Source: Steroidobacteraceae bacterium (GTDB taxonomy: Bacteria; Pseudomonadota; Gammaproteobacteria; Steroidobacterales; Steroidobacteraceae). Taken from it: a stretch of DNA of 64,000 bases. The notes under the pieces were generated by a model that made no database searches, was not told the origin of the DNA, and was given only the letters and a program-made list of their open reading frames with translations. The DNA is taken from contig JALORP010000001.1 of NCBI GenBank assembly GCA_025458865.1, positions 1 to 64,000 on the forward strand. The letters are read 5' to 3'. A program made the position numbers and the translations under genes. Below are positions 36,771 to 45,636 of this stretch, one piece after another; position 1 is the first letter of the stretch; every line of letters starts with the position of its first letter.

Positions 36771-37062
36771 TGACGACCGTGCCGCCGGCCTGGCCGACCG
36801 CGTCCGGGACGTCGAGGACGAGTCGCTTGCGACCCTGATCGTGGACCTCGACCTCGCCGATACCGACCGGGACCTCGAGGAACTGCAGGACGTCGAGGCG
36901 GCGCTGGCGCGCGTCCGCGAGGGTACCTACGGCCGCTGCATGCGCTGCGGAGAGCCCGTCCCGTTCGAACGGCTGAATGCCTACCCCACCGCGAAGCGCT
37001 GCCGCACCTGCCAGGTGCTGCAGGAAAAGACCTTCGCCAGCAAGGCGGTGCCGACGCTCTGA
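36664..37062 (+). CDS. TraR/DksA-family zinc-finger protein
   Basis: 132 aa. An N-terminal helical hairpin leads to a C4 zinc finger with C92 and C95 (GRCMRCGEPVP) and C113 and C116 (KRCRTCQ). The family includes DksA and TraR, which enter the RNA polymerase secondary channel; the acidic coiled-coil tip (DLDLADTDRDLEEL) is present but the DksA DxxDxA tip is not exact, so activity on polymerase is uncertain. GAGGAGGGCAAG directly precedes the ATG, a very strong start signal, even though it lies inside the upstream hydrolase frame. Confidence 0.85.
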   Translation: MNTWLTPEQSAALAARLRGRFEMLREEVRQDLLKCDDDRAAGLADRVRDVEDESLATLIVDLDLADTDRDLEELQDVEAALARVREGTYGRCMRCGEPVPFERLNAYPTAKRCRTCQVLQEKTFASKAVPTL

Positions 37063-37170
37063 GCCGGTTCGGCTGGCTGGGCGAGCCGGGGCGCTGACAG
37101 GGGCGGCGCGGAAGGGCATGCTTCGTCCACAGGCCCCGCACTTCGCCGCGGGCCAGCAAGGGGATCCTCC

Positions 37171-37362
37171 ATGAGACGGAACGAAGGCAGCCTCGACCGG
37201 ACCGTGCGCATCGTGGGTGGGCTCGCCATCCTGTCGCTGGCATTCGTCGGCCCGCAGACGCCCTGGGCGTTGCTCGGCATCATCCCGGTCATCACCGGCA
37301 CGGCCGGCTACTGCCCCGCGTACAAGCTTTTCGGCATCAATACCTGCGGCATCGGGAAGTAG
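37171..37362 (+). CDS. DUF2892 (YgaP-type) small membrane protein
   Basis: 63 aa. Matches the short YgaP-like membrane domain: DRTVRIVGGLAILSLAF, PWALLGIIPVITGTAGYCPA and LFGINTCG, giving two membrane helices with a conserved Cys in GYCPAYKLFGINTC. Stand-alone versions of this domain are common and of unknown function. AAGGGGATCCTCC precedes the ATG. Confidence 0.88.
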   Translation: MRRNEGSLDRTVRIVGGLAILSLAFVGPQTPWALLGIIPVITGTAGYCPAYKLFGINTCGIGK

Positions 37363-37363
37363 C

Positions 37364-37410
37364 GGAACGGTCGGGGGACCGTTCCCACGCGGGAGCGGAA
37401 ACGGTCCCCA
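37364..37410. repeat. REP-like palindromes after the DUF2892 gene
   Basis: GGAACGGTC-GGGG-GACCGTTCC is a perfect 9-bp hairpin (37364-37385), followed by GGAAACGGTCCCC (37398-37410), an inverted copy of GGGGACCGTTCCC. The first hairpin begins 2 bp after the stop and may also act as a terminator. Same sequence style as 28974-29044. Confidence 0.5.
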
Positions 37411-37488
37411 GTCGACCGCGCCCGGCGTCAACCGGCGGCCGCGGTCGCGCGTTGTGGTCCCCATGGTCGACTTGAACAGGGAGGGACC

Positions 37489-39339
37489 ATGACTACCTCG
37501 AGAACCGGATTCCCCGGAGCGCTGGCCGCGCTGCTGCTGGCCGTCGCCGGATGCGGCGGGGGCGGCGGCACGGCGCCGGCGCCGGTGGCCCAGGCGCCTT
37601 CGGGCTGTTCGGACTGCGGAACCGTCTACGTGGGCCTGACCGACGCGGACGGCGATTTTCTGAGCTACGCCGTGGATGTGCAGTCGCTGACGCTGCGTCG
37701 CGCGGACGGCGCGGTCGTTGAGGCGCTCCCGGTCAAGCCGCGCGTGGATTTCGCGCAATATGTCGACCTCACCGAGTTCCTCACGGCAGCGACGGTGCCG
37801 ACGGGCACCTACGTCGAGGGCGTGCTCAGGCTCGACTATCGTAATGCCGAGGTGACGGTCGAGTCGGCCGGAACGCCGGTGCCGGCGACGCTGGTTTCCC
37901 CGGACGGCACGCAGCTCGGCGTGGTGGACGTGCGCGTCGTGCTCGATGCGCGCCACCGGCTGGTCGTGGCGCCGGGCCGGCCTGCGCTGCTGACCCTCGA
38001 CTTCGACCTGTCGGCCACGCACGAGGTGGACCTGTCGACGACCCCGGCGACCGTGACCGCGCGGCCCGCGCTGGTCGCCTCGCTCGAACCGGTTGACGAG
38101 AAGGAGCTTCGCCTGCGCGGCCCGCTGGTGTCGGTGGATGTCGCCGGCGGCAGCTATCGCGCGGACCTGCGGCCCTTCCACCTCCAGGGTGGCGCCTTCG
38201 GCGAGGTCACGGTGCGCACGACTCCGGACACGCTGTTCGAGGTGAACGGCACGCAGTACGCGGGCGGCGCGGGTCTCGAGGCGCTCGCGGCCGCGGGGCC
38301 GGGCACACCGACCATCGCTCATGGGACGCTCGCCACCGCCGAGCGGCGCTTCACCGCCGAGCGGGTGCATGCGGGCAGCAGCGTGCCGGGCCAGGGCATC
38401 GACGCGGTGCTCGGCAGCGTGCTCGCGCGCAGCGGCGACACGCTCACGGTCCGTGGCGCGACGGTCCTGCGTCGAGATGGCGAACCGCGATTCGTGCGCG
38501 GCACGCTCGAGGTGCAGGTCGGACCCCGGACACGGGTCGTCCGCGACGGCCAGGGCCCGGTCGTGCCGCTCGATGCGGCCGCCATCTCGGTGGGACAGCG
38601 CATCGCCGCCTTCGGCGAACTGCGACAGGCGGGCGAGGGCTTCGAGCTCGACGCCACGGAGGGCCGGGTTCGACTGCACCTGACCCACGTCGGCGGGCGC
38701 GTGGTCACCTCCGGGCCCGGCGAGGTCACGCTCGGCCTCGCCGTCATCGATGGGCGCGGCATCGAAGCCTTCGATTTCGCGGGCACCGGCGCCAGCGCGG
38801 CCCAGGACGCGGATCCGGCCGCCTACGAAGTCGCGACCGGCACGCTCGGCGTGGCGCAGCTGCAGCCTGGCAAGTGGGTGCGGGTGTTCGGCTACGTCGA
38901 GCCCTTTGGTCTGGCGCCGCCGGACTTCCGCGCCCGCACGGTCGTCGACTTCGCCGAGTTGCGCGCGCAGCTGGCGGTGGGCTGGGGCAGCGAGGGCACG
39001 ACCGCGCCGTTCCTCGAGATCGGCCCGGCCGGGCTCGTGGTCGACCTCGCCAACCCCGACCTCGGCCTGCGTCACCATCTCAAGATCGGCCCGCGCGTGA
39101 TCGACCTCACCGGACAGCCGGCGATGCCGCGCATCGTGCCGCCGGCCGCGGGCCCGGTGGCCTACGTGATCCGCCAGGACGGAACGAGCCAGGGCTTCGG
39201 CGACTTCGCGCGATTCGCGGAGGACCTCGCGCGCCGTCTCGACGGCAGCGCGCGGATGACGGGCTTCGGGGCCACCGGGCGGTACGACGGTCTGGCCAGC
39301 GAGTTCACCGCGCGCACGGCGATCGCGATGCTCGACTGA
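37489..39339 (+). CDS. Large lipoprotein with DUF4382/DUF5666-like domains
   Basis: 616 aa. Lipoprotein signal ending LLLAVAGC (Cys about residue 20) then GGGGG. The N-terminal part (GTVYVGLTDADGDFLSYAVD, VQSLTLRRADGAVVE, VDFAQYVDLTEFLTAATVPTG) resembles DUF4382, a beta-sandwich; the later part repeats short OB-like units (GTLEVQVGPRTRVV; VGQRIAAFGELRQAGEGFEL; VTLGLAVIDGRGIEAFDFAG) resembling DUF5666. No enzyme motif. Presumably anchored at the cell surface or periplasm; role unknown. GGAGGGACC precedes the ATG. Confidence 0.75.
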   Translation: MTTSRTGFPGALAALLLAVAGCGGGGGTAPAPVAQAPSGCSDCGTVYVGLTDADGDFLSYAVDVQSLTLRRADGAVVEALPVKPRVDFAQYVDLTEFLTAATVPTGTYVEGVLRLDYRNAEVTVESAGTPVPATLVSPDGTQLGVVDVRVVLDARHRLVVAPGRPALLTLDFDLSATHEVDLSTTPATVTARPALVASLEPVDEKELRLRGPLVSVDVAGGSYRADLRPFHLQGGAFGEVTVRTTPDTLFEVNGTQYAGGAGLEALAAAGPGTPTIAHGTLATAERRFTAERVHAGSSVPGQGIDAVLGSVLARSGDTLTVRGATVLRRDGEPRFVRGTLEVQVGPRTRVVRDGQGPVVPLDAAAISVGQRIAAFGELRQAGEGFELDATEGRVRLHLTHVGGRVVTSGPGEVTLGLAVIDGRGIEAFDFAGTGASAAQDADPAAYEVATGTLGVAQLQPGKWVRVFGYVEPFGLAPPDFRARTVVDFAELRAQLAVGWGSEGTTAPFLEIGPAGLVVDLANPDLGLRHHLKIGPRVIDLTGQPAMPRIVPPAAGPVAYVIRQDGTSQGFGDFARFAEDLARRLDGSARMTGFGATGRYDGLASEFTARTAIAMLD

Positions 39340-39364
39340 GGACCCTGATAAAGCACGAATGGCG

Positions 39365-39394
39365 GGCCCGCGGCCTCGGCGCGGGCCAGCTTCT
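39365..39394 (+). terminator. Stem-loop after the DUF4382/DUF5666-like gene
   Basis: GGCCCGCG and CGCGGGCC form an 8-bp perfect stem with a 7-nt loop, followed by AGCTTCTT. It separates the lipoprotein gene from the LuxR-family regulator gene. Confidence 0.55.
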
Positions 39395-39442
39395 TCCCAC
39401 GCGGCGCATCCATGGTCCGGCGGTGCTATCTTCGCCGTCCCG

Positions 39443-42100
39443 ATGAACGATCCGCGCGCGGCCTTCCATCACTACACGTCGCCGCCGACCTTCCGGGTCG
39501 CGCTGGCCGAGCGCGCGCGTCTGCGCGAGGCGCTGCGCGCGGCTGGCGAGCGCCGCGTGGTGCTGGTCGGCGCGCCTGCGGGCTATGGCAAGACCTGGCT
39601 GCTCGGCCGCTGGTACGCAGAGTTGCGAGCGGCCGGCACGCGCGTCGCCTGGCTCGGCGTCGAGCGGGCCGACGCGGCCCAGCTTCTGGCGCTGGCCGTC
39701 GCGTCGCTGGCACGTGCCGGCGTGGACGTCGACCGGCTGGAGGCGCTCGCCGCGCAGGGTTTTGCCGACGTGCCGGTGCCCGCGGCCGTGACGGCGCTCG
39801 CGGCCGCACTGTCCGCGGCCGGCGCGCCGCTCGTGGTCTTCGTCGACGATCTGCACCGCTTGCCTCGTGAGGTGGTCCAGGAGGTTCTCGGCCGCCTCAT
39901 CGCCGAGACGCCGCCCGCAGTGCGCTTCGCACTCAGCGGCCGCGACACCAGCGCGTTGCCGCGCGCGGCGCTGCGCGCCCGGGGCGAGCTGTTTGAGCTC
40001 GGGGCCGAGGACCTGCGTTTCGGTCCGGACGAGGCGCGCGAGTTGCTGCCCGCGCTCGGGCCCGCGGAACTCGAACGCTTGCTTGCGCGCACCGAGGGGT
40101 GGCCGGTCGCCCTGCAGCTCGCCCGCCTTTGGCTCGAGGCACGGCCCGGACGTAGCGCGCTGCTTGAGGCGTTCTCGGGCCGGACCAGCGAGGTGGCCGA
40201 GTACCTGGCGGAGCAGGTCCTCGCCGACCTGCCGCCCGACCTGCAGCAGGTACTCGCGGAGGTCGCGGTTCTCGATGTCCTGAACCCCGAGCTCGCGGCC
40301 GCAGTCACCGGTAGCCACGATGCGTGGCGGAGGCTTCTCGACGAGGGCCGGCTCGATCACTTCCTCGTGCCGCTCGACGCAGAGCGCTACTGGTTCCGCC
40401 TGCACCACCTGTTGCGTGACTACCTGCGCGCTCGCAACCGCGAGCGCGGCGGTGACCTGAGTTCGCTGCACGCCCGTGCCGCGACCTGGTTCGAGCGTCA
40501 CGGCGAGCTTCACCATGCGGTGCGCCACGCGGTGCTTGCGGACGACGTGCCGCGGGCGGCGGCATTGCTCGAGCGTACCGGCGGCTGGGAAATGGTGCTG
40601 TTTGGCGGCGCGTTGCGCATGCGCGAGCTGCTCGGCCTGCTGCCGCCCGAGCGTCTTGGCGAGTTCCCGCGCGTGCAACTGTCCCAGGCTTTCCTCGCGG
40701 CGAAGGAGGGAGACCTCGCGCGCGGCCTGCGGCTCTTCGAGGCGGTGGCCGCTGCCGCGTGCACGGATGACGACCCGCTCCTCGCGCGCGACCGGCTGGT
40801 TGTTCAAGAGCTGCTCGGCCGCTACGCAGACCGCCCGGTGCGGGAGGGAGAGCTCGAGGCGCTGCAGCGCGAGATCGATGCGCTGCCGCCGACGGACGAC
40901 GCCGCGCGCGCCGCGCTCCTCAACACGGCTTGTCTCACGGCCCTCGGCACCGGAGACATGCAGGCGACGTTCGCCGCCAGCACCCGTGCCGCGCGCGAGA
41001 TGCGCCGCATAGGCTCGGTGCTGGGACTGAACTACTGCCTCCTGCATCTCGGGCTCGCGCAGCTCCATCTCGGGGAACGCCGCGAGGCCGAGGCGACACT
41101 GACCGAGGCCGCCGCCATGGCGGAGGAGAACTTCGGGGCCGACAGCGGGCTCAAGGCCAGCGCCGACGTGTACCTGGCCCTGGCCCTGCATGCTCGCGGT
41201 GACGTCGCGGCGGCTGCTGAGCGCCTCGGCCGCTCGCTTGGGCAGGTCGAGTCGGCCGACGGCTGGCTCGATCTTTATGCGGAGGGCTACGAGGCGGCGG
41301 TTGCGAACGCGCTGGCGCGGGCGGACCGCGATGCCGCGACCGAGCTGGTCGAACGCATGGCCCGTACTGCCCAGGCGCGCGGCCTGACGCGCCTGGAGCG
41401 GCTGTCGGAGGCGTTCCGTGCGCGCCTGGCGCTGATGCGCGGCGCGCCTGCGCCCTCCGCCGCGGCTGCCTCGTGGCAGGCTGGGCGGTGGCGCAGCGAA
41501 CCCTCCGAGTGGCGCGCGCATCACGCGGCCGGGGTCGTCGAAGTGCTGGCGGCGCTCGGTGCGCGCGATTCCTCTCTCGCGCTCGCTGCGCTCGACGACC
41601 TGGAGGCCGCGGCGCGCGCCGGCGAACGGCGCAGGGACCAACGCAGGCTTGCCGCACTGCGCGCGGCGGCGAGGCTGGCCGCCGGGGAGGGTGGGGCCGC
41701 TGTCACGGACTTTCTGCCAATCCTCGACTCGGCGGTGCGCGAGGACGACACGCAGTTCCTGGTCGACTTGGGGCCATCGCTGTTGCCGCTGCTGCAGCGG
41801 GCGTGGGCCTGGTCGCGCGAGCACGGCACCAGTTCGCGGCTGCGCCACGTGCTGGCGTCGACTGTCACGACGCTCGCCCGCGCCAGCGAGGCGCTCGACG
41901 CTCCCGGTGTGTTGAGCGCGCGCGAACTCGAGGTGCTGGTGGAACTCGCGAGCGGCGCTCCCAACAAGGTCATCGCCCGAAACCTCCAGATGACCGAAAA
42001 CACCGTCAAGTACCACCTCAAGAACGTGTTCCAGAAGCTGCGTGTCCGCCATCGCGCCGAGGCGCTGCTCGCCGCACGCGCCCGCGGCCTTCTCCCCTGA
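39443..42100 (+). CDS. MalT/AcoK-like LuxR-family ATP-dependent regulator
   Basis: 885 aa. An N-terminal NTPase has Walker A GAPAGYGKTW at residues 43-52 and Walker B LVVFVDDLHRL; the middle is a long helical TPR-like region, where relatives bind an inducer; the C-terminal LuxR helix-turn-helix is LSARELEVLVELASGAPNKV then IARNLQMTENTVKYHLKNVF. Such STAND-type activators are switched on by a small molecule. It sits 116 bp upstream of the hydantoinase operon with a 20-bp palindrome between them, so it is the likely activator of that operon. ATG 39443 lacks a Shine-Dalgarno; the frame is open to 39359. Confidence 0.9.
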   Translation: MNDPRAAFHHYTSPPTFRVALAERARLREALRAAGERRVVLVGAPAGYGKTWLLGRWYAELRAAGTRVAWLGVERADAAQLLALAVASLARAGVDVDRLEALAAQGFADVPVPAAVTALAAALSAAGAPLVVFVDDLHRLPREVVQEVLGRLIAETPPAVRFALSGRDTSALPRAALRARGELFELGAEDLRFGPDEARELLPALGPAELERLLARTEGWPVALQLARLWLEARPGRSALLEAFSGRTSEVAEYLAEQVLADLPPDLQQVLAEVAVLDVLNPELAAAVTGSHDAWRRLLDEGRLDHFLVPLDAERYWFRLHHLLRDYLRARNRERGGDLSSLHARAATWFERHGELHHAVRHAVLADDVPRAAALLERTGGWEMVLFGGALRMRELLGLLPPERLGEFPRVQLSQAFLAAKEGDLARGLRLFEAVAAAACTDDDPLLARDRLVVQELLGRYADRPVREGELEALQREIDALPPTDDAARAALLNTACLTALGTGDMQATFAASTRAAREMRRIGSVLGLNYCLLHLGLAQLHLGERREAEATLTEAAAMAEENFGADSGLKASADVYLALALHARGDVAAAAERLGRSLGQVESADGWLDLYAEGYEAAVANALARADRDAATELVERMARTAQARGLTRLERLSEAFRARLALMRGAPAPSAAAASWQAGRWRSEPSEWRAHHAAGVVEVLAALGARDSSLALAALDDLEAAARAGERRRDQRRLAALRAAARLAAGEGGAAVTDFLPILDSAVREDDTQFLVDLGPSLLPLLQRAWAWSREHGTSSRLRHVLASTVTTLARASEALDAPGVLSARELEVLVELASGAPNKVIARNLQMTENTVKYHLKNVFQKLRVRHRAEALLAARARGLLP

Positions 42101-42109
42101 CGTCAGGCG

Positions 42110-42129
42110 CCCTACCCGAACGGGTAGGG
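42110..42129. promoter_or_regulatory. 20-bp palindrome upstream of the hydantoinase operon
   Basis: CCCTACCCG-AA-CGGGTAGGG has perfect 9-bp arms. A 2-nt centre is too small for a good RNA hairpin loop and no T-run follows, so a protein-binding site is more likely than a terminator. It begins 9 bp after the LuxR-family gene and is 88 bp upstream of the hydantoinase start; the encoded regulator is the obvious candidate. Confidence 0.6.
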
Positions 42130-42216
42130 TGTGCGGTCGGTCGCCTACACCCCGTCGCCGTTGACGCTCCCGCCCAGGCTGCACAACCTCGACGCTCGCG
42201 TCATCCGGGGGTGTTC

Positions 42217-43785
42217 ATGGGCGAGGTGCTGCGGATCGGGGTGGACGTGGGCGGCACGAACACCGACGCCGTACTGCTCCGCGGGCGGCAGGTGCTCGCC
42301 GCTCACAAGGCGCCCACCACGCAGGATGTCGGCAGCGGCATCGTCGCCGCGATCGAGGACGTTCTGCAGACGACCGGCGTGCCGCCCAGCGTGGTCTGCG
42401 CCGTGATGATAGGCACCACCCACTTCACCAACGCGCTCATCGAGGCGCGCCACCTGTGCAAGGTCGGTGTCCTGCGCCTCGGTGCCCCGGCGACGCTCGC
42501 CATCCGCCCCATGGTGGATTGGCCCGTCGCGCTCCGCGAGGCCGTGTGTGGCCACACCGAGATCGTCAAAGGCGGCTTCAACTACGACGGTCGGCCGATC
42601 ACGCCTCTCGACCGTGATGAACTCCGGCGCGCCGCCCGTGAGTTTGCCGCCCGTGGCCTCGAGGCCGTGGCGATATCGTCCGTCTTCGCGCCGGTCAATA
42701 CGGCGCAGGAACAGGAGGCCGCCGAGCTGGTGCAGGAGCAGCTGCCCGGGGCCCGTATCGCGCTGTCCAGCCAGATCGGCCGGATCGGCCTGATCGAACG
42801 CGAGAACGCCGCGATCATGAACGCGGCGCTGCTGCCAATGGCCGAGCGCGTGGTCCAGTCCTTCCGCCGCGCCCTTGCGGACCTCGGCCTGCGGGCGCCG
42901 TTCTACGTGAGCCAGAACGACGGCACGCTTCTCGACCCGGATGTCGTGGCCCGGTACCCGGTCCTGACCTTTGCCTCGGGTCCGACCAACAGCATGCGTG
43001 GCGCCGCGTTCCTCTCCGGCATGGCCGACGGGCTCGTGATGGACATCGGGGGAACCACGACCGACGTCGGCGTACTGGTCCAGGGGTTCCCGCGCGAGTC
43101 CTCCGTGGCGGTGGATATCGGCGCAGTGCGCACGAACTTCCGTATGCCCGACCTGCTGTCCATCGGTCTCGGCGGCGGCAGCCTTGTCACCGCCGGCGGC
43201 GGCCGCGTGCAGGTGGGCCCGCGCTCGGTCGGCTACCGCATCGCGCAGGAATCCATGGTTTTCGGCGGCAGCACGCTCACGGCGACCGACATCGCAGTCG
43301 CGGCAGGCTACGCCGATATCGGCGACCGCGAGCGCGTCGCCGGGCTCGATCGCAGGCTCGTTGCCGCGGCAATGGACGAGATCCACCGCCTCGCCGAGGA
43401 CACCATCGACCGCATGAAGACCAGCGCCGCCGCCGTGCCGCTGGTGCTGGTTGGCGGTGGCAGCGTGCTGATCGGCCGCGAACTGCGTGGCGTGTCGGCC
43501 GTGACCGTGCCGCCGCACGCCGGCGTCGCCAACGCGATCGGTGCGGCCATCGCGCAGGTGAGTGGAACTGTGGACCGGGTCTTCTCCTACGAAACGCTCG
43601 GCCGCGACGTTGCGCTGTCTCAGGCGCGGGAGGAGGCGATCGGCCAGGCGGTCGCCGCCGGCGCGCAATCCGGCTCGGTCACGATCACGGAAGTCGAAGA
43701 ACTGCCGCTGCAGTACCTGCCGGGGCAGGCCGTGCGGGTGCGGGTGAAGGCGGTCGGCGACCTCTCGTTTGGGCGGGCAGCATGA
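42217..43785 (+). CDS. Hydantoinase/oxoprolinase family protein (HyuA-like)
   Basis: 522 aa of the ATP-dependent N-methylhydantoinase A / 5-oxoprolinase family, which opens cyclic amide rings. N-terminal phosphate-binding signature RIGVDVGGTNTDAVLLRG (residues 6-23), a second one VMDIGGTTTDVGVLVQ in the middle, and GGGSVLIG near the C-terminus. It is shorter than classical HyuA (about 700 aa), lacking the C-terminal domain, like forms paired with DUF917 proteins. ATG 42217 follows GGGGGTG; GTG 42211 is possible. The stop overlaps the DUF917 start by 4 bp. Substrate (hydantoin, thiohydantoin or oxoproline-like) not determinable from sequence. Confidence 0.88.
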   Translation: MGEVLRIGVDVGGTNTDAVLLRGRQVLAAHKAPTTQDVGSGIVAAIEDVLQTTGVPPSVVCAVMIGTTHFTNALIEARHLCKVGVLRLGAPATLAIRPMVDWPVALREAVCGHTEIVKGGFNYDGRPITPLDRDELRRAAREFAARGLEAVAISSVFAPVNTAQEQEAAELVQEQLPGARIALSSQIGRIGLIERENAAIMNAALLPMAERVVQSFRRALADLGLRAPFYVSQNDGTLLDPDVVARYPVLTFASGPTNSMRGAAFLSGMADGLVMDIGGTTTDVGVLVQGFPRESSVAVDIGAVRTNFRMPDLLSIGLGGGSLVTAGGGRVQVGPRSVGYRIAQESMVFGGSTLTATDIAVAAGYADIGDRERVAGLDRRLVAAAMDEIHRLAEDTIDRMKTSAAAVPLVLVGGGSVLIGRELRGVSAVTVPPHAGVANAIGAAIAQVSGTVDRVFSYETLGRDVALSQAREEAIGQAVAAGAQSGSVTITEVEELPLQYLPGQAVRVRVKAVGDLSFGRAA

Positions 43786-44897
43786 AGATCACGCTCGAGC
43801 ACGTCGACGACCTCGCCAGAGGCGCAGCGATACTCGGAACCGGCGGCGGCGGCGACCCGTACCTCGGCGCGCTGATGCTGCGCCAGGCGCTGCTCGATCA
43901 CGGCCCCGTCGATCTCATCGACGTCGAGTCGCTCGCCGACGGAGACTTCGTAGCGCCGTTCGGCATGATGGGTGCGCCGACCGTCATCGTGGAGAAGATC
44001 CCCAACGGCGCGGAGATGGTCGCTGCGCTCAGGACGCTCGAACGCTTCCGCGGCCAGGATGCGCGGGCGCTGATGTGCGCGGAGATCGGCGGCATAAACG
44101 CGCTGTTGCCGCTGGTGTTGGCGGCGCGCTGCGGCCTTCCGGTTGTCGACGGCGACGGCATGGGCCGTGCCTTCCCGCAGCTGCAGATGACCACCTACCA
44201 CATCCATGGCGTGCCGGCCGGCCCGATGGTGATGGCCGACGAGTACGCCAACACGGTGCTCATCGAGTCGACACAGTCCTCCGAGATCGAGCGGCTCGGG
44301 CGCAGCATGGTGGTCGCAATGGGCGGCTCGACCAGCATTTGCCTGTACCCCATGCACGGACGGGACGCGAAGCGCTCGCTGGTGCGCGGAACAATCTCGC
44401 TGGCGCTTGGACTCGGCCGCGCAGTGCGCGAGGCGCGCAGCGGCACCGCCGACCCGTTCACCGCGCTGCTCGGCTACCTGCGTGGCACGCAGTACTACCA
44501 GCACTGCAAAGTGCTGTTCGAGGGAAAGACCGTGGACCTGCTTCGCGAGACGCTGGGCGGCTTCTCGCTAGGCAGGCTCGTCATCGAGGGTACTGGCGGC
44601 TGCGCCGGCCGGTCGCTCTCGCTGCAGTTTCAGAACGAGCACTTGGTCGCGCGCGAGGGCGACCAGGTGCTCGCCATAGTGCCCGACCTGATAGCCGTGC
44701 TCGACGCATCCACCGCTGAGCCGATTACCACCGAGGGGCTCAAGTACGGCAAGCGCGTGGCGGTCATCGGCATCAGCGCCGCGCCCATCATGCGCACACC
44801 CGAGGCCCTTGCGGTGTTCGGACCGCAGGCTTTCGGTCTGCGCGACCCCTTTACCCCACTGGAGCAACTCTCAGAATGCACGCCCGAATCGAGCTGA
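43782..44897 (+). CDS. DUF917 family protein (S-methyl-thiohydantoin desulfurase type)
   Basis: 371 aa. N-terminal ILGTGGGGDPYLG (residues about 18-30) and VAPFGMMGAPTVIVEK, then CAEIGGINALLPLVLAARCG and PVVDGDGMGRAFPQLQMTTY are hallmark stretches of DUF917, now linked to S-methyl-thiohydantoin desulfurase. Family members almost always sit next to hydantoinase/oxoprolinase A genes, as here. The start overlaps the previous stop (ATGA), and the stop lies 22 bp inside the next gene, so all three are one translational unit. Probably cytoplasmic. Confidence 0.88.
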   Translation: MKITLEHVDDLARGAAILGTGGGGDPYLGALMLRQALLDHGPVDLIDVESLADGDFVAPFGMMGAPTVIVEKIPNGAEMVAALRTLERFRGQDARALMCAEIGGINALLPLVLAARCGLPVVDGDGMGRAFPQLQMTTYHIHGVPAGPMVMADEYANTVLIESTQSSEIERLGRSMVVAMGGSTSICLYPMHGRDAKRSLVRGTISLALGLGRAVREARSGTADPFTALLGYLRGTQYYQHCKVLFEGKTVDLLRETLGGFSLGRLVIEGTGGCAGRSLSLQFQNEHLVAREGDQVLAIVPDLIAVLDASTAEPITTEGLKYGKRVAVIGISAAPIMRTPEALAVFGPQAFGLRDPFTPLEQLSECTPESS

Positions 44898-45625
44898 TCA
44901 CGCCGATCATCACCGAGGGCATCCGCAACCTCGACGAGGTCAAGCCGTTCATGCGGCCGGACCTCACCATCACGCATACGCTGATCCAGAAGGGGCCGGC
45001 CTCGATCGAGTCCGAGTTCGACGAAGCGCTGTCCGTGCCGGACACCATCCGAAAGGCGATGGACGCCGAGCGCCGGGGCGCGAACGCCATCATCATCGAC
45101 TGCATGGGCGACCCGGGCCTCGCGGCCTGCCGGGAGGCCGTCACCATACCTGTTGTGGGCCCGAGCCAGGCGGCGATGCACTTCGCCAGCATGCTCGGGC
45201 ACCGCTTCAGCTTCATCACCGTGCTCGACCGGCTGCGCGCGTTGGTCGGCAAGCTGGTCGCCGGCTACGGCCTCGAGGCGACCTACGCCTCGTTTCGAGC
45301 CGTGGACATCCCGGTGCTCAGCATCGGCCATGACATGGGTGCCTTGCAGGCCGCACTCGCGCGCGAGGCCATCGCCGCAGTAAAGGAGGACGGCGCCGAC
45401 GCCATCGTGCTCGGCTGCACCGGCTTCCTCGGCTGCGCCGGCGCGATGCGCCAGACGCTCGTCGACGCCGGCTGCGACGTGCCGGTGATCGATCCCATCC
45501 CGCTCGCCGTGCACGTCTGCGACACGCTGGTGAAGGCCGGCCTGTCGCACAGCAAGCGTACCTATCCCGTGCCGGGGAAGAAGGCCCTCGCGGGCTTCGC
45601 CTTCCCCGAGTTCGACACCCACTAG
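44876..45625 (+). CDS. Aspartate/glutamate/hydantoin racemase family protein
   Basis: 249 aa cofactor-independent racemase fold with two catalytic cysteines, C76 (IIIDCMGDPGL) and C181 (IVLGCTGFLGC), plus ELITPII at the first strand. In hydantoin pathways this enzyme interconverts 5-substituted hydantoin enantiomers; relatives also racemise Asp or Glu or act on maleate. The operon position after the hydantoinase-like and DUF917 genes favours a hydantoin-type substrate. The TonB receptor gene follows 11 bp later. Confidence 0.87.
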   Translation: MHARIELITPIITEGIRNLDEVKPFMRPDLTITHTLIQKGPASIESEFDEALSVPDTIRKAMDAERRGANAIIIDCMGDPGLAACREAVTIPVVGPSQAAMHFASMLGHRFSFITVLDRLRALVGKLVAGYGLEATYASFRAVDIPVLSIGHDMGALQAALAREAIAAVKEDGADAIVLGCTGFLGCAGAMRQTLVDAGCDVPVIDPIPLAVHVCDTLVKAGLSHSKRTYPVPGKKALAGFAFPEFDTH

Positions 45626-45636
45626 AGGACCTCCAC

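Noticed and set aside
42110-42129. The CCCTACCCG palindrome as a terminator of the regulator gene
   Set aside because: A 2-nt loop and lack of a following T-run make it a poor RNA terminator.
36184-42184. Very long minus-strand frames opposite the DUF5666-like and LuxR-family genes
   Set aside because: No recognisable domain, composition of antisense frames, and the plus-strand genes have full domain matches.
41473-42216. A 5' extension of the hydantoinase frame into the LuxR-family gene
   Set aside because: The extension is low-complexity; the family N-terminal motif starts just after ATG 42217.
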